The notes under the pieces: model-generated
Told to the model about the DNA's origin: nothing
Databases searched by the model: none
Seen by the model: the letters and a program-made list of their open reading frames with translations, nothing else
Origin: Thalassotalea ponticola
Lineage (GTDB): Bacteria; Pseudomonadota; Gammaproteobacteria; Enterobacterales; Alteromonadaceae
Assembly: GCF_041379045.1 (NCBI RefSeq)
Contig: NZ_CP166871.1
Span: forward strand, 1,488,001-1,552,000
Direction of reading: 5' to 3'
DNA: 64,000 nucleotides
Shown here: in pieces, positions 27,477 through 36,407 of the stretch
Layout of the letters: every line of letters begins with the position of its first letter
Position numbering within the stretch: position 1 is the stretch's first letter
Made by a program: the position numbers and the translations under genes

Positions 27477-30080
27477 ATGAATTACCAATTCCGAAAACCG
27501 CTACCAAATGCCAATATTGATTTTTTTGACACCCGTGAAGCGGTTGAGGCGTTAAAACCAGGCAGCTACGACACATTGCCGTACACATCAAAAGTTCTAG
27601 CCGAGCAGTTGGTGCGCAAATGTGACCCCAGTACCTTAAATGACAGTTTATTACAACTTATTGAACGCAAACGCGATCTAGACTTTCCATGGTACCCAGC
27701 CCGAGTCGTCTGTCATGATATTTTGGGGCAAACTGCCTTGGTGGACCTTGCCGGTTTACGCGATGCAATCGCCGAAAAGGGCGGCGATCCTGCTAAAGTT
27801 AACCCTGTAGTTCCGACCCAGCTGATTGTCGATCACTCACTAGCCGTTGAAGCTCCGGGCTTTGATCCAGAGGCTTTTGATAAGAACCGAGTGATTGAAG
27901 ACAGACGCAATGAGGATAGGTTTCACTTTATTGAATGGACCAAGACCGCGTTTGAAAATGTCGATGTGATCCCAGCCGGTAACGGCATTATGCACCAAAT
28001 TAATTTGGAAAAAATGTCGCCTGTTATTCAGTCTCGCGACGGTGTCGCTTTCCCAGATACCTGTGTCGGCACCGATTCACATACCCCACATGTTGACGCT
28101 TTAGGTGTTATTGCGATTGGCGTCGGCGGCCTTGAAGCGGAAACGGTTATGCTCGGTCGTCCATCAATGATGCGTCTACCCGATATCGTTGGTGTTAAGT
28201 TGATAGGTAAACGTCAACCGGGCATTACCGCAACCGATATCGTTTTAGCCATTACCGAATTCTTGCGCAAAGAGCGCGTGGTCTCAAGTTACTTAGAGTT
28301 CTTCGGTGACGGCGCTCGTCAGTTGACGATTGGTGATAGAGCGACAATCTCAAACATGACGCCAGAATTTGGCGCATCGGCAGGTATGTTCTATATCGAC
28401 GAGCAGACCATAGATTATCTTAAGCTTACGGGGCGTGATCCAGAGCAAGTTGCCCTTGTTGAAAACTACGCTAAGCATACAGGGCTTTGGGCCGACTGCA
28501 TGACTGAGGCGAGCTACGAGCGCGTGTTAGAGTTTGATTTATCGTCAGTTGTGCGCAATATGGCTGGTCCTTCGAATCCGCATCGTCGATTGCCAACCTC
28601 GGCACTGGCAGAGCGAGAAATTGCTGGTCAGTGGCAGCAACCCGATCTTGAAAACTGGCAAGGTAATATGCCTGATGGCGCGTGCATTATCGCCGCAATA
28701 ACCAGTTGTACCAATACCTCTAATCCGCGCAACGTTATAGCCGCCGCCTTGCTGGCAAAGCGCGCCAATGAATTAGGCTTAGTGCGTAAACCGTGGGTTA
28801 AAACGTCATTTGCACCCGGTTCAAAGGTGATCAAACTCTATCTTGAAGAAGCCGGCTTATTGTCAGAGTTAGAGCAACTTGGCTTTGGTATCGTAGGTTA
28901 TGCCTGTACGACGTGTAACGGTATGTCAGGGGCACTAGATCCGCAAATTCAACAAGAAGTGATTGAGCGTGACTTGTATTCAACCGCCGTATTGTCGGGT
29001 AATCGTAACTTCGATGGTCGTATTCATCCGTATGCTAAACAAGCATTTTTAGCGTCGCCACCTTTAGTGGTTGCTTATGCGATTGCCGGTACAGTGCGTT
29101 TTGACATTGAACAAGATGTGCTAGGGCAAGACGGCGAGGGCAATGATATTCGCCTTAAAGACTTATGGCCATCAGATGAAGAAATCGATGCCATTGTCAA
29201 GGCCGCAGTAAAGCCTGAGCAATTTAAGAAAATTTATCAGCCGATGTTTGAAATTCGCAATGTCGATAATGCGGAAAGTCCATTATATGACTGGCGCGAA
29301 ATGAGTACCTATATTCGTCGTCCCCCTTATTGGCAAGGTGCTCTAGCAAGTGAGCGCACGATGAAAGGAATGCGTCCTCTGGCGGTATTAGGCGACAACA
29401 TCACCACCGATCACCTGTCACCGTCGAATGCGATTTTGGCATCGAGTGCCGCCGGTGAGTATTTGGCAAAAATGGGTTTGCCAGAAGAAGATTTCAATTC
29501 GTATGCAACTCATCGCGGTGATCACCTAACGGCACAGCGAGCAACGTTTGCTAACCCGAAATTGCTCAACGAAATGGTGCGCAATGAGCAGGGTGAGGTA
29601 ATTCAAGGTTCGCTTGCCCGTATTGAACCTGAAGGCACGCAAAGCAGAATGTGGGAAGCCATCGAGACGTATATGCAGCGCAAGCAACCTCTGTGTATTA
29701 TAGCCGGTGCCGATTACGGACAAGGCTCTTCGCGAGATTGGGCGGCTAAAGGGGTACGCCTTGCTGGTGTTGAAACCATTGTCGCCGAGGGTTTTGAACG
29801 CATTCATCGCACCAATTTGGTTGGTATGGGCGTATTACCGCTTGAGTTTAACGCCGGTGATACCCGTCATACATACCGTATTGATGGCAGCGAAACGTTT
29901 GATGTGATCGGCACACCCGCACCAGGCGCGATGATGACGGTATTGATGACGCGCAAAAACGGTGAGGTGGTCGAAATCGGCGTGAAATGTCGCTTGGATA
30001 CGGCAGAAGAAGTGTCGGTATACAATGCTGGTGGCGTTCTTCAAAAGTTTGCTCAAGACTTCTTAGAGTCTAACGCATAA
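27477..30080 (+). CDS. acnD: 2-methylcitrate dehydratase, Fe/S-dependent (AcnD)
   Basis: AcnD is an aconitase-family 4Fe-4S enzyme that dehydrates 2-methylcitrate; its product needs PrpF before the next aconitase step. The 867-residue protein has the three cluster cysteines Cys411 (SCTNTSNP), Cys477 and Cys480 (YACTTCNG). GADYGQGSSRDWAAKG near the C-terminus is the aconitase swivel-domain signature. Length fits AcnD (about 865) rather than AcnA or AcnB. The start at 27477 gives the family N-terminus MNYQFRKPLP; an upstream TTG would add nine residues. prpF follows beyond a strong terminator. Confidence 0.96.
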   Translation: MNYQFRKPLPNANIDFFDTREAVEALKPGSYDTLPYTSKVLAEQLVRKCDPSTLNDSLLQLIERKRDLDFPWYPARVVCHDILGQTALVDLAGLRDAIAEKGGDPAKVNPVVPTQLIVDHSLAVEAPGFDPEAFDKNRVIEDRRNEDRFHFIEWTKTAFENVDVIPAGNGIMHQINLEKMSPVIQSRDGVAFPDTCVGTDSHTPHVDALGVIAIGVGGLEAETVMLGRPSMMRLPDIVGVKLIGKRQPGITATDIVLAITEFLRKERVVSSYLEFFGDGARQLTIGDRATISNMTPEFGASAGMFYIDEQTIDYLKLTGRDPEQVALVENYAKHTGLWADCMTEASYERVLEFDLSSVVRNMAGPSNPHRRLPTSALAEREIAGQWQQPDLENWQGNMPDGACIIAAITSCTNTSNPRNVIAAALLAKRANELGLVRKPWVKTSFAPGSKVIKLYLEEAGLLSELEQLGFGIVGYACTTCNGMSGALDPQIQQEVIERDLYSTAVLSGNRNFDGRIHPYAKQAFLASPPLVVAYAIAGTVRFDIEQDVLGQDGEGNDIRLKDLWPSDEEIDAIVKAAVKPEQFKKIYQPMFEIRNVDNAESPLYDWREMSTYIRRPPYWQGALASERTMKGMRPLAVLGDNITTDHLSPSNAILASSAAGEYLAKMGLPEEDFNSYATHRGDHLTAQRATFANPKLLNEMVRNEQGEVIQGSLARIEPEGTQSRMWEAIETYMQRKQPLCIIAGADYGQGSSRDWAAKGVRLAGVETIVAEGFERIHRTNLVGMGVLPLEFNAGDTRHTYRIDGSETFDVIGTPAPGAMMTVLMTRKNGEVVEIGVKCRLDTAEEVSVYNAGGVLQKFAQDFLESNA

Positions 30081-30161
30081 CAGATTGTTAGCGCTGTTTT
30101 GACTGAGAAAAAACGGCAGATTTCGTGGTTAGAAGTCAACTCAGTAACCGATAAATTAGAG

Positions 30162-30192
30162 AGCAGTAAATAAAGCTATTTACTGCTTTTTT
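30162..30192 (+). terminator. Strong intrinsic terminator between acnD and prpF
   Basis: An 11-base perfect stem, AGCAGTAAATA (30162-30172) with TATTTACTGCT (30177-30187), closes an AAGC tetraloop and is followed by T. prpF lies beyond it, so it must depend on read-through or its own promoter. Confidence 0.88.
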
Positions 30193-30213
30193 ATAACAAA
30201 AAAGGAGAGCGTA

Positions 30214-31392
30214 ATGGCTCATATTCCGCAAGTGAAAATCCCAGCTACATACATGCGCGGTGGTACGTCAAAAGGGGTGTTCTTTAATGTAAGCGATTTA
30301 CCTGAGCGTTGTCAGGTAGCGGGCGAGGCTCGAGATAAGTTGTTACTGAGGGTAATTGGTAGCCCAGACCCATACGGTAAACAAACCGATGGCATGGGCG
30401 GTGCCACCTCGAGTACCAGTAAAACCGTGATATTGTCAAAAACCGAAAAAGAGGATCACGACGTAGACTACCTATTTGGTCAAGTGGCGATTGATAAAGC
30501 ATTTGTCGATTGGTCGGGAAATTGCGGTAATTTAACCGCAGCAGTGGGCAGCTTTGCAATTTACTCGGGGTTGGTCGACCGCGATCGAGTTCCTGACAAT
30601 GGGGTGGCAACGGTACGCATTTGGCAAGCAAATATTGAAAAAACGATTATCGCCAAAGTACCGATGATAAACGGCGAAGTCCAAGAAACCGGCGATTTTG
30701 AGCTCGATGGCGTAACCTTTCCAGCAGCGGAAGTACCGGTAGAGTTTATCGCGCCAGTTGATCCAAGCGAAGCGATGTTTCCCACCGGAAATTTAGTTGA
30801 TGAGTTGCACGTGCCAGGCGTTGCAACGTTAAATGCGACCATGATTAATGCGGGCATTCCAACCATTTTCTTAAACGCAGATGAGCTAGGTTATACGGGC
30901 ACCGAACTGCAAGATGACATTAATTCGAGTAGTGAAATACTGGAACGCTTTGAGTTAATTCGTGCACATGGCGCAATGAAAATGGGGTTGATTGATTCAT
31001 TAGAGCAAGCCAAAACGAGACAGCACACACCGAAAATTGCCTTTGTGGCTCCGGCGAAGCCGTATGTCGCATCAAGTGGCAAATCAATAGATACAAACGA
31101 TATTGATGTGAACGTTCGCGCCCTATCTATGGGTAAATTACACCATGCGATGATGGGTACGGCTGCCGTTGCAATTGGCACCGCAGCCGCTATCCCAGGT
31201 ACGTTAGTCAATATCGCCGCCGGTGGTGGCGATCGCCAAGCGGTAACGTTTGGTCACCCATCAGGGACGCTAAAGGTCGGCGCGAAAGCCAGCTGTATTG
31301 ACGGACGTTGGCAAGTGGATAAAGCGATCATGAGCCGCAGTGCTCGGATCTTGATGGAAGGTTGGGTACGCGTACCAGGGGACAGCTTTTAA
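30214..31392 (+). CDS. prpF: PrpF, AcnD-accessory isomerase
   Basis: PrpF isomerises the aconitate-type product of AcnD so that the cycle can continue. The 392-residue protein has the diaminopimelate-epimerase-like double fold: PATYMRGGTSKGVFF at the N-terminus, GGATSSTSK, NCGNLTAAVG, and the C-terminal SMGKLHHAMMGT and GHPSGTLKVGA. AAGGAGAG lies 7 bases before the ATG. It always accompanies acnD, confirming the AcnD type of pathway rather than PrpD. It is the last gene of the cluster. Confidence 0.96.
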   Translation: MAHIPQVKIPATYMRGGTSKGVFFNVSDLPERCQVAGEARDKLLLRVIGSPDPYGKQTDGMGGATSSTSKTVILSKTEKEDHDVDYLFGQVAIDKAFVDWSGNCGNLTAAVGSFAIYSGLVDRDRVPDNGVATVRIWQANIEKTIIAKVPMINGEVQETGDFELDGVTFPAAEVPVEFIAPVDPSEAMFPTGNLVDELHVPGVATLNATMINAGIPTIFLNADELGYTGTELQDDINSSSEILERFELIRAHGAMKMGLIDSLEQAKTRQHTPKIAFVAPAKPYVASSGKSIDTNDIDVNVRALSMGKLHHAMMGTAAVAIGTAAAIPGTLVNIAAGGGDRQAVTFGHPSGTLKVGAKASCIDGRWQVDKAIMSRSARILMEGWVRVPGDSF

Positions 31393-31534
31393 CCGAACGT
31401 TTTCCACCTCAAATTAAAGCAGTAGGGTGAGCTTGTGGATTCAACAAATGCGCTGCCCACTCTCTGTACTGTTGTCTTCGCTCTGCCTTACACCAGCGTA
31501 TTTAACAGCGTCTTTGGATTACTTATTGCGATGG

Positions 31535-32956
31535 TTAATCTTCTAGTTCTACCTCGTCAGCATTGCCATCTGCCGGTTGTTCATCTTTGACTTGTATCAC
31601 TTGGCCTGCTTGAAGGTTGTCAAAAAACACCTGTTGGCTTATCTCTTGGTCATTGCGATCTTCAAACGATGCCGATGCCGTGGTAAAGGTAATACCAAGA
31701 ACCGTGACGTTATCGGGGGCTGTGAATGACTCGACCGGTGCTTGAATGACATTGTCGTCGAGTTCGTCTAAGCGCAGTTCACTAGCGTACAAGGTGTTAT
31801 TATTGCGGCGCGCTTTAATTTGCACATAATCGCCGTTTTGCAATTGACTTAAGGTCAACACAGCGTCACTGTCGCGATCGTCCTTAAAGCGAGTGCGTTT
31901 ATCTGTCATCACGGTGATCTCACCCGTGATAAAGTCGAGGGTAACCGAGTCGCTGTCGATATTGCTAATAGTAGCAGCCACTTCGATATCACTTTGGTAG
32001 CTTTCTACTTCATTGGCAATCAGTACCCCGTCAACAAGCTCGCCACTGGCCTCTATTCGCAGCCCATCAGTTAGTACCAAGTTGTTTGGCTGACGCTGTG
32101 CCTGCGCGGCGTTTACAAGGATTCCTTGTAGTGAAAACGACTGGTCACTCGCATAATTGCTGATAATGCCTTCAACGGAAAAGCTCTCCATGTTTTCAAA
32201 TTCGAGCGACTCAACTTCAACCTCGGTAGCAACGATTTTATCACCATCGTATAGGCCTTTGACTTCAACGGCGACGCCATTACTGACAACTTCACCAACC
32301 ACACCCGATAAGTCCGCGTTGGTGTAATCAACGCTGATCCCCGCTAAGGTAAAGAGTTCTTCGTCAAGATTTTCAACCACGCCTTTGAGTTCAACCTCGA
32401 TGCCGCTCGTTGCTGTGTTGGTTTTTTTCTCAATTCGAGTTGCCACAATCGTGTTGTTATCGTAAAAACCGCTGACTTCGACGAGGTCGTCGATCGCCAA
32501 AGTGTCGTAACTAATGCCATCAAATACTGTGGAAATGGCGTCAGCAACAACGGTCACATTTAAAATAGTCAATAGTTTTTGCCGACCATCGTCTGCTTCA
32601 TTGATACTGGCAATCGGTCCTTGTACGTCGTCGTCGTAAATAACTTGCTCGGCGTTGGCGACACTGCTGTCATCGCCTTGGGTAGCGCGTACGGTGACCA
32701 TCATGCCAAGCTTGAGTGCATCATCGCTGGCATTGAAACCATCAACATCGATTGATGCACTACTCACGTCAAAGCGAATACCGTTGACGTAAATACTGCC
32801 AAAGCCACTAATTGCTCCGGTAACAACGATATCGGTTTCTGTCGGCGGCGTTGGAGTTGGCGTGGGCGTTGAAGAGCCTGAACTCGACCCTCCACCACAA
32901 CTGAACAACATTAATATCGATAGGGATAACAACGATTTGGCAAATCCAGATTGCAT
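31535..32956 (-). CDS. DUF5666-type lipoprotein
   Basis: The 473-residue lipoprotein has its lipobox LFSC with Cys20, followed by a Gly/Ser and Thr-Pro linker. The rest is a series of beta-rich modules of about 70 residues beginning VTGAISGFGSIYVNGIRFD, with repeated phrases such as VEVSGFYDNNTIVATRIE and VEVKGLYDGDKIVATEVE. This OB-like repeat pattern is that of DUF5666, whose function is unknown. The ATG at 32956 is chosen because GAGGG lies 7 bases upstream; a TTG two codons earlier is rejected. It converges with prpF and has no obvious operon partner. Confidence 0.82.
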   Translation of the reverse strand: MQSGFAKSLLSLSILMLFSCGGGSSSGSSTPTPTPTPPTETDIVVTGAISGFGSIYVNGIRFDVSSASIDVDGFNASDDALKLGMMVTVRATQGDDSSVANAEQVIYDDDVQGPIASINEADDGRQKLLTILNVTVVADAISTVFDGISYDTLAIDDLVEVSGFYDNNTIVATRIEKKTNTATSGIEVELKGVVENLDEELFTLAGISVDYTNADLSGVVGEVVSNGVAVEVKGLYDGDKIVATEVEVESLEFENMESFSVEGIISNYASDQSFSLQGILVNAAQAQRQPNNLVLTDGLRIEASGELVDGVLIANEVESYQSDIEVAATISNIDSDSVTLDFITGEITVMTDKRTRFKDDRDSDAVLTLSQLQNGDYVQIKARRNNNTLYASELRLDELDDNVIQAPVESFTAPDNVTVLGITFTTASASFEDRNDQEISQQVFFDNLQAGQVIQVKDEQPADGNADEVELED

Positions 32957-33489
32957 ACACAAGCCCTCAATTCATCTACTTATTTTGCTTATAATCTTGA
33001 GTGTAGTTGAGTGGTAAATATTATGCGAAAACCGAGCTATGATATTTTTTGCTGACTCAAACGCGTTAACCCAATCGTCGAAAATGCCGCTTTTGTATCG
33101 CGTGTTATCCAATCTGATTGCTATCAGCGCTGAATTTTCCCCTGTTACTGTTAGCGTATCCCCGATCTAGCCCAACACTGAGAAAGTACAGCAACTAATT
33201 GATTTATCGATTATTAGTTGTTCTTTGGTGGAGTGAGGGGGTTAGGCGAATAGGCGAAGGTTTGCTATGCTTGGCATAATCGATGACAGTCCGTCACTTT
33301 AACTGGCGTTGATCAAGTCCGATCGTTTGTTGCAGAGCAGCACCGCAGTCGGTGAGCAGGTAAAATGCGACGAGCGTCCTAGTTAAATTGGTCGCGTGGT
33401 TAAAGTGGTCGTTAGGTTTAGATGGGAGAGAGTCGCGCACAGAGAAAAATGGCTAAGTGAATATAACAACAATTCGATGGAGCAAAAAC
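32957..33489. other. Intergenic region between divergent envelope genes
   Basis: The region is about 530 bases and presumably holds divergent promoters. A hairpin CAACTAAT/ATTAGTTG lies at 33192-33220. Short frames here show no protein character. ATGGAG at 33477-33482 is the probable ribosome binding site of the next gene. Confidence 0.35.
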
Positions 33490-34110
33490 ATGAAAGCGTT
33501 ACCAGTAAAACTACGGAGTATGACATTGTGGCTATGTGCAGTGATAGCTATGTCAACATCTGTACATGCACAAGAACTTGTGATCCCCGATAATTTCAAT
33601 GTCATTCGGGTTAATAATCAGGCCATATCCGGTTCGCTGTTTATGCGAGATACCAAGGTGTCACTGCAGCCGGGTAAAAACGTCATTGTCTTGCGCTATG
33701 CACAAATGTTCGACGGCGATCTTGAAGATCACCACACCACGGTGCGTTCTGAGCCATTTGTGATCAGTTTTGAGGTTAACCAAAATACGCCACTGCGATT
33801 TGTTCATCAACAGCCGTTAGACATCAATGAAGCCCGTCTATATGCGAAATCTCCACAGCTGACACTGTTCGATGCAAATGGCGAACAGATCACGTTGCTG
33901 ATCCAATCACAATCGGAACACGAAAGAACCTTGCAACAACGGACCGTTGATCGCAGGCAAAAGATAATTCAACAGAGTATCGAGCAACAACCGTTGAGCG
34001 AAGCGACAACCACGGTAAATGCATTGCCTATGCTGAAGTATTGGTGGCAACGAGCCACGTTTACTGAGCGCGAAGCGTTTTTAACGTACTTAGAACAACA
34101 GGAGCGTTAA
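33490..34110 (+). CDS. DUF2057 (YccT-like) exported protein
   Basis: The 206-residue protein has a signal peptide (about 1-28, ending VHAQE) followed by the DUF2057 pattern LVIPDNFNVIRVNN and LQPGKNVIVLRYAQMFDGDLEDH, with VRSEPFVISFEV after it. The E. coli homologue YccT (CsgI) is a periplasmic protein reported to inhibit curli formation; whether that applies here is unknown. The C-terminal third is charged and helical. The start at 33490 gives a proper signal peptide; an upstream in-frame ATG at 33457 adds 11 residues. The SIMPL gene starts directly after the stop. Confidence 0.85.
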   Translation: MKALPVKLRSMTLWLCAVIAMSTSVHAQELVIPDNFNVIRVNNQAISGSLFMRDTKVSLQPGKNVIVLRYAQMFDGDLEDHHTTVRSEPFVISFEVNQNTPLRFVHQQPLDINEARLYAKSPQLTLFDANGEQITLLIQSQSEHERTLQQRTVDRRQKIIQQSIEQQPLSEATTTVNALPMLKYWWQRATFTEREAFLTYLEQQER

Positions 34111-34818
34111 ATGAAACGATTTACTCATATAATGGTGGCGCTACTGTGTATTCTTGGCCAGCCGGTGTTGCATGCAAGCGAATTGAACAAGCAGGGCCTG
34201 GATGTCATCGGTCGCGGTTCGGTGTTAGTCGACGCCGATGTGTACACCTTTTCTGTAACCATTGCAGAGCGCGACTCAGGTGCCGACGCTTCAAAGCGTC
34301 GGGTAGATGACAAAGCCAAAGACATCGTTGCTCTGGCGACATCTCTTGGCGTCAAAGACGAGCGTATTGAAACGGCGCAGATGCAGATCCGTCCTATTTA
34401 CGACCATCGCGATAACAGCGCCGATAGCTTGCAGCAGCCCGCGTTAATCGAAGTTTCTCGAGTGATTAGCTTTGTGTTAGACGATTTTAGTCATTATGAT
34501 GTATTGCTTGAGCACGCGGTATCACTTGGCGTGCAACACATCTCTGCTTTAGATTACCAAACCCAAAAAGCGGACGTTTATTACCGACAAGCGCTAGATT
34601 TAGCGATAATCGACGCTCAAGCCAAGGCGACCCAACTGGCCAACAAACTCGGACTTACCTTGGGTTCGGTGACTTACATCGCTGAAATGCCGGTGCGTGA
34701 ATTACCTAAACTCATGGCCACTGAGGCCGCAATACGAAAATCGCCGGTAGCCTATCACTCAACACCAGGTCGCTTGGAGCTGAACGCGCAAGTAAGTATT
34801 AATTTTGCACTAAAATAA
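34111..34818 (+). CDS. SIMPL-domain (DUF541) periplasmic protein
   Basis: The 235-residue protein has a signal peptide (about 1-22, ending LHASE), then the SIMPL domain beginning LDVIGRGSVLVDADVYTF. Typical elements ERDSGADASKRRVDDKA, TAQMQIRPIY and the closing RLELNAQVSINFALK are present. Relatives include E. coli YggE, linked to oxidative-stress tolerance; the molecular function is not settled. It abuts the DUF2057 gene without a gap, so the two envelope proteins are surely cotranscribed. Confidence 0.86.
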   Translation: MKRFTHIMVALLCILGQPVLHASELNKQGLDVIGRGSVLVDADVYTFSVTIAERDSGADASKRRVDDKAKDIVALATSLGVKDERIETAQMQIRPIYDHRDNSADSLQQPALIEVSRVISFVLDDFSHYDVLLEHAVSLGVQHISALDYQTQKADVYYRQALDLAIIDAQAKATQLANKLGLTLGSVTYIAEMPVRELPKLMATEAAIRKSPVAYHSTPGRLELNAQVSINFALK

Positions 34819-34951
34819 GCAAAAAAAGTGGCTGTGAATCAGGCGCAGTGATGATATCGATAAAAAAACGCATTAAAGCCTTTAATTTCGGCGTGTTAAC
34901 AGGTATGTTATGGCCTTTTACCAAGGTCGATTTAGAGACAAGTAATTATTA

Positions 34952-35410
34952 ATGGAAAAAACAGAATTTTATCGTAGCTTGTTGGCACAAGTTGATGCCA
35001 TCATTGGTAGCGAAACAGATGTTATCGCAAATATGGCCAATGTCAGTGCTATATTGTTTAACAGCCTAGAGAATGTCAATTGGGCAGGTTTCTATCGCAT
35101 GGTAGATGGCCAGCTCGTGTTAGGTCCGTTTCAAGGGCAAGTTGCCTGCATTCGCATTGATGTCGGTCGTGGCGTTTGCGGTACCGCGGTGTCAACAGGG
35201 CAGGTGCAATGTATTATCGATGTTCATCAATTTCCCGGACACATAGCCTGTGATGCGGCGAGCAATTCTGAAATTGTCATTCCGGTTTATCACCGTGGTG
35301 ATGTGATTGCGGTACTTGATATCGACAGTACCGAATACGGTAATTTTGACGAACACGACGTAAACGGATTACAAGCCATTGTCGAACGATTACAACAATC
35401 GTTCAATTAA
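34952..35410 (+). CDS. msrC: Free methionine-(R)-sulfoxide reductase (GAF domain)
   Basis: This 152-residue single GAF-domain enzyme reduces free methionine-R-sulfoxide with thioredoxin. The three family cysteines are present with the correct spacing: Cys66 (GQVACIRI), Cys76 (GRGVCGTAV) and Cys100 (GHIACDAAS), matching 84/94/118 of E. coli YebR. NWAGFYR and GPFQG are also typical. Its position before proQ-prc recalls yebR in E. coli. Ribosome binding is weak at the ATG, but the N-terminus fits the family. Confidence 0.94.
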   Translation: MEKTEFYRSLLAQVDAIIGSETDVIANMANVSAILFNSLENVNWAGFYRMVDGQLVLGPFQGQVACIRIDVGRGVCGTAVSTGQVQCIIDVHQFPGHIACDAASNSEIVIPVYHRGDVIAVLDIDSTEYGNFDEHDVNGLQAIVERLQQSFN

Positions 35411-35443
35411 TTCATCACCTTTGAATCAGTTGGCGTATAATTA

Positions 35444-35731
35444 ATGAAAGAATTTGTCGTAATACATGATTTTCTCGTATCCGAAGAAGTCGTTGGTGAC
35501 TGGGATGGCGAGGAAAGTTGCGTTACCGAAAACCTAAATGAATTTTACCACACCTTATATCAGTTAGCGGAAGAAGATATTGATGCAACTGAACTGACGC
35601 AATTGCTTGAATTAGTGTGGGAACATTGGATTGGCCAGCCAGCGCTGGCCGAAATCGAACATGAAGATATTTATGACTGGTGTCGCCACGTGCTAGATAA
35701 CCGTGACCAATATCTGGAACAACAATTTTAA
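35444..35731 (+). CDS. Small acidic protein of unknown function
   Basis: The product is 95 residues, strongly acidic and probably all helical, with no signal peptide or membrane segment. It contains VVGDWDGEESC, a long helix-forming LYQLAEEDIDATELTQLLELVWEHW and a short C-terminal YDWCRHVLDNRDQY. I do not recognise the family. The frame is closely packed between msrC (33 bases upstream) and proQ (19 bases downstream) in the same direction, which supports a real gene that may be cotranscribed with proQ. Confidence 0.7.
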   Translation: MKEFVVIHDFLVSEEVVGDWDGEESCVTENLNEFYHTLYQLAEEDIDATELTQLLELVWEHWIGQPALAEIEHEDIYDWCRHVLDNRDQYLEQQF

Positions 35732-35750
35732 ATTTTGAAGTAAACAAATT

Positions 35751-36389
35751 ATGGAAACTAAACGTATCACCAGCAAAGAAGTGATTGCTTATTTAGCCGA
35801 GAAATTCCCGGCGTGTTTTTCACTGCAAGGTCAAGCAAAACCATTGAAAGTCGGTATTTTTCAAGACTTAGCAGACGCGTTAAACGATGACGAGAAAGTG
35901 AGTAAAACGCAGTTGAGACAAGCGTTGCGCCACTACACATCAAGCTGGCGTTATTTAAAATCGATCAAGGTTGGCGAGCAGCGCATTGACTTACAAGGTG
36001 AAGCCGTTGCTGAGATTGATCAGGACCAAGCGGATTACGCAGCCAAGTCACTAAAAGAGAGCCAAGAAAAATTTAGTAACAAAACGCCGCAAGACAAAAA
36101 AGAAAAAACAGCCTATAAAGGAACTAAACAGGTTGATAAGCGCTCTGAAGAGAAAGCAAAGAAATTTAAAGTTGGTAAAGCGAAAAAATCTTCAGCCAAA
36201 GCAAAACCAGCCGTAAAGTTAACCCAAGCAGATGCCACTCAGTTAGCCGTTGGTGCTCAAGTAATGGTTCAGTTTGGCAATTCACCAATCGCGGCGACAA
36301 TTACAGAAGTCGCTGGTAAAGATGTGTCTGTGCAGTTGGTATCAGGTATGATTGTGAAGACGCAAGCAGATAAAATCTTTACCCAATAA
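35751..36389 (+). CDS. proQ: RNA chaperone ProQ
   Basis: ProQ is a global RNA-binding protein that stabilises many small RNAs and mRNA 3' ends. The 212-residue protein has the N-terminal FinO/ProQ domain (about 1-120, with KEVIAYLAEKFPACF and LRQALRHYTSSWRYLKSI). A lysine-rich linker follows (KETQ-free, KDKKEKTAYKG, KFKVGKAKKSSAKAK), then a C-terminal Tudor-like beta domain (VGAQVMVQFGNSPIAATITEV). This three-part build and the adjacent prc match E. coli. The ATG lies 19 bases after the small unknown gene. Confidence 0.95.
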   Translation: METKRITSKEVIAYLAEKFPACFSLQGQAKPLKVGIFQDLADALNDDEKVSKTQLRQALRHYTSSWRYLKSIKVGEQRIDLQGEAVAEIDQDQADYAAKSLKESQEKFSNKTPQDKKEKTAYKGTKQVDKRSEEKAKKFKVGKAKKSSAKAKPAVKLTQADATQLAVGAQVMVQFGNSPIAATITEVAGKDVSVQLVSGMIVKTQADKIFTQ

Positions 36390-36407
36390 AAACATCGGAG
36401 TTGTTCT

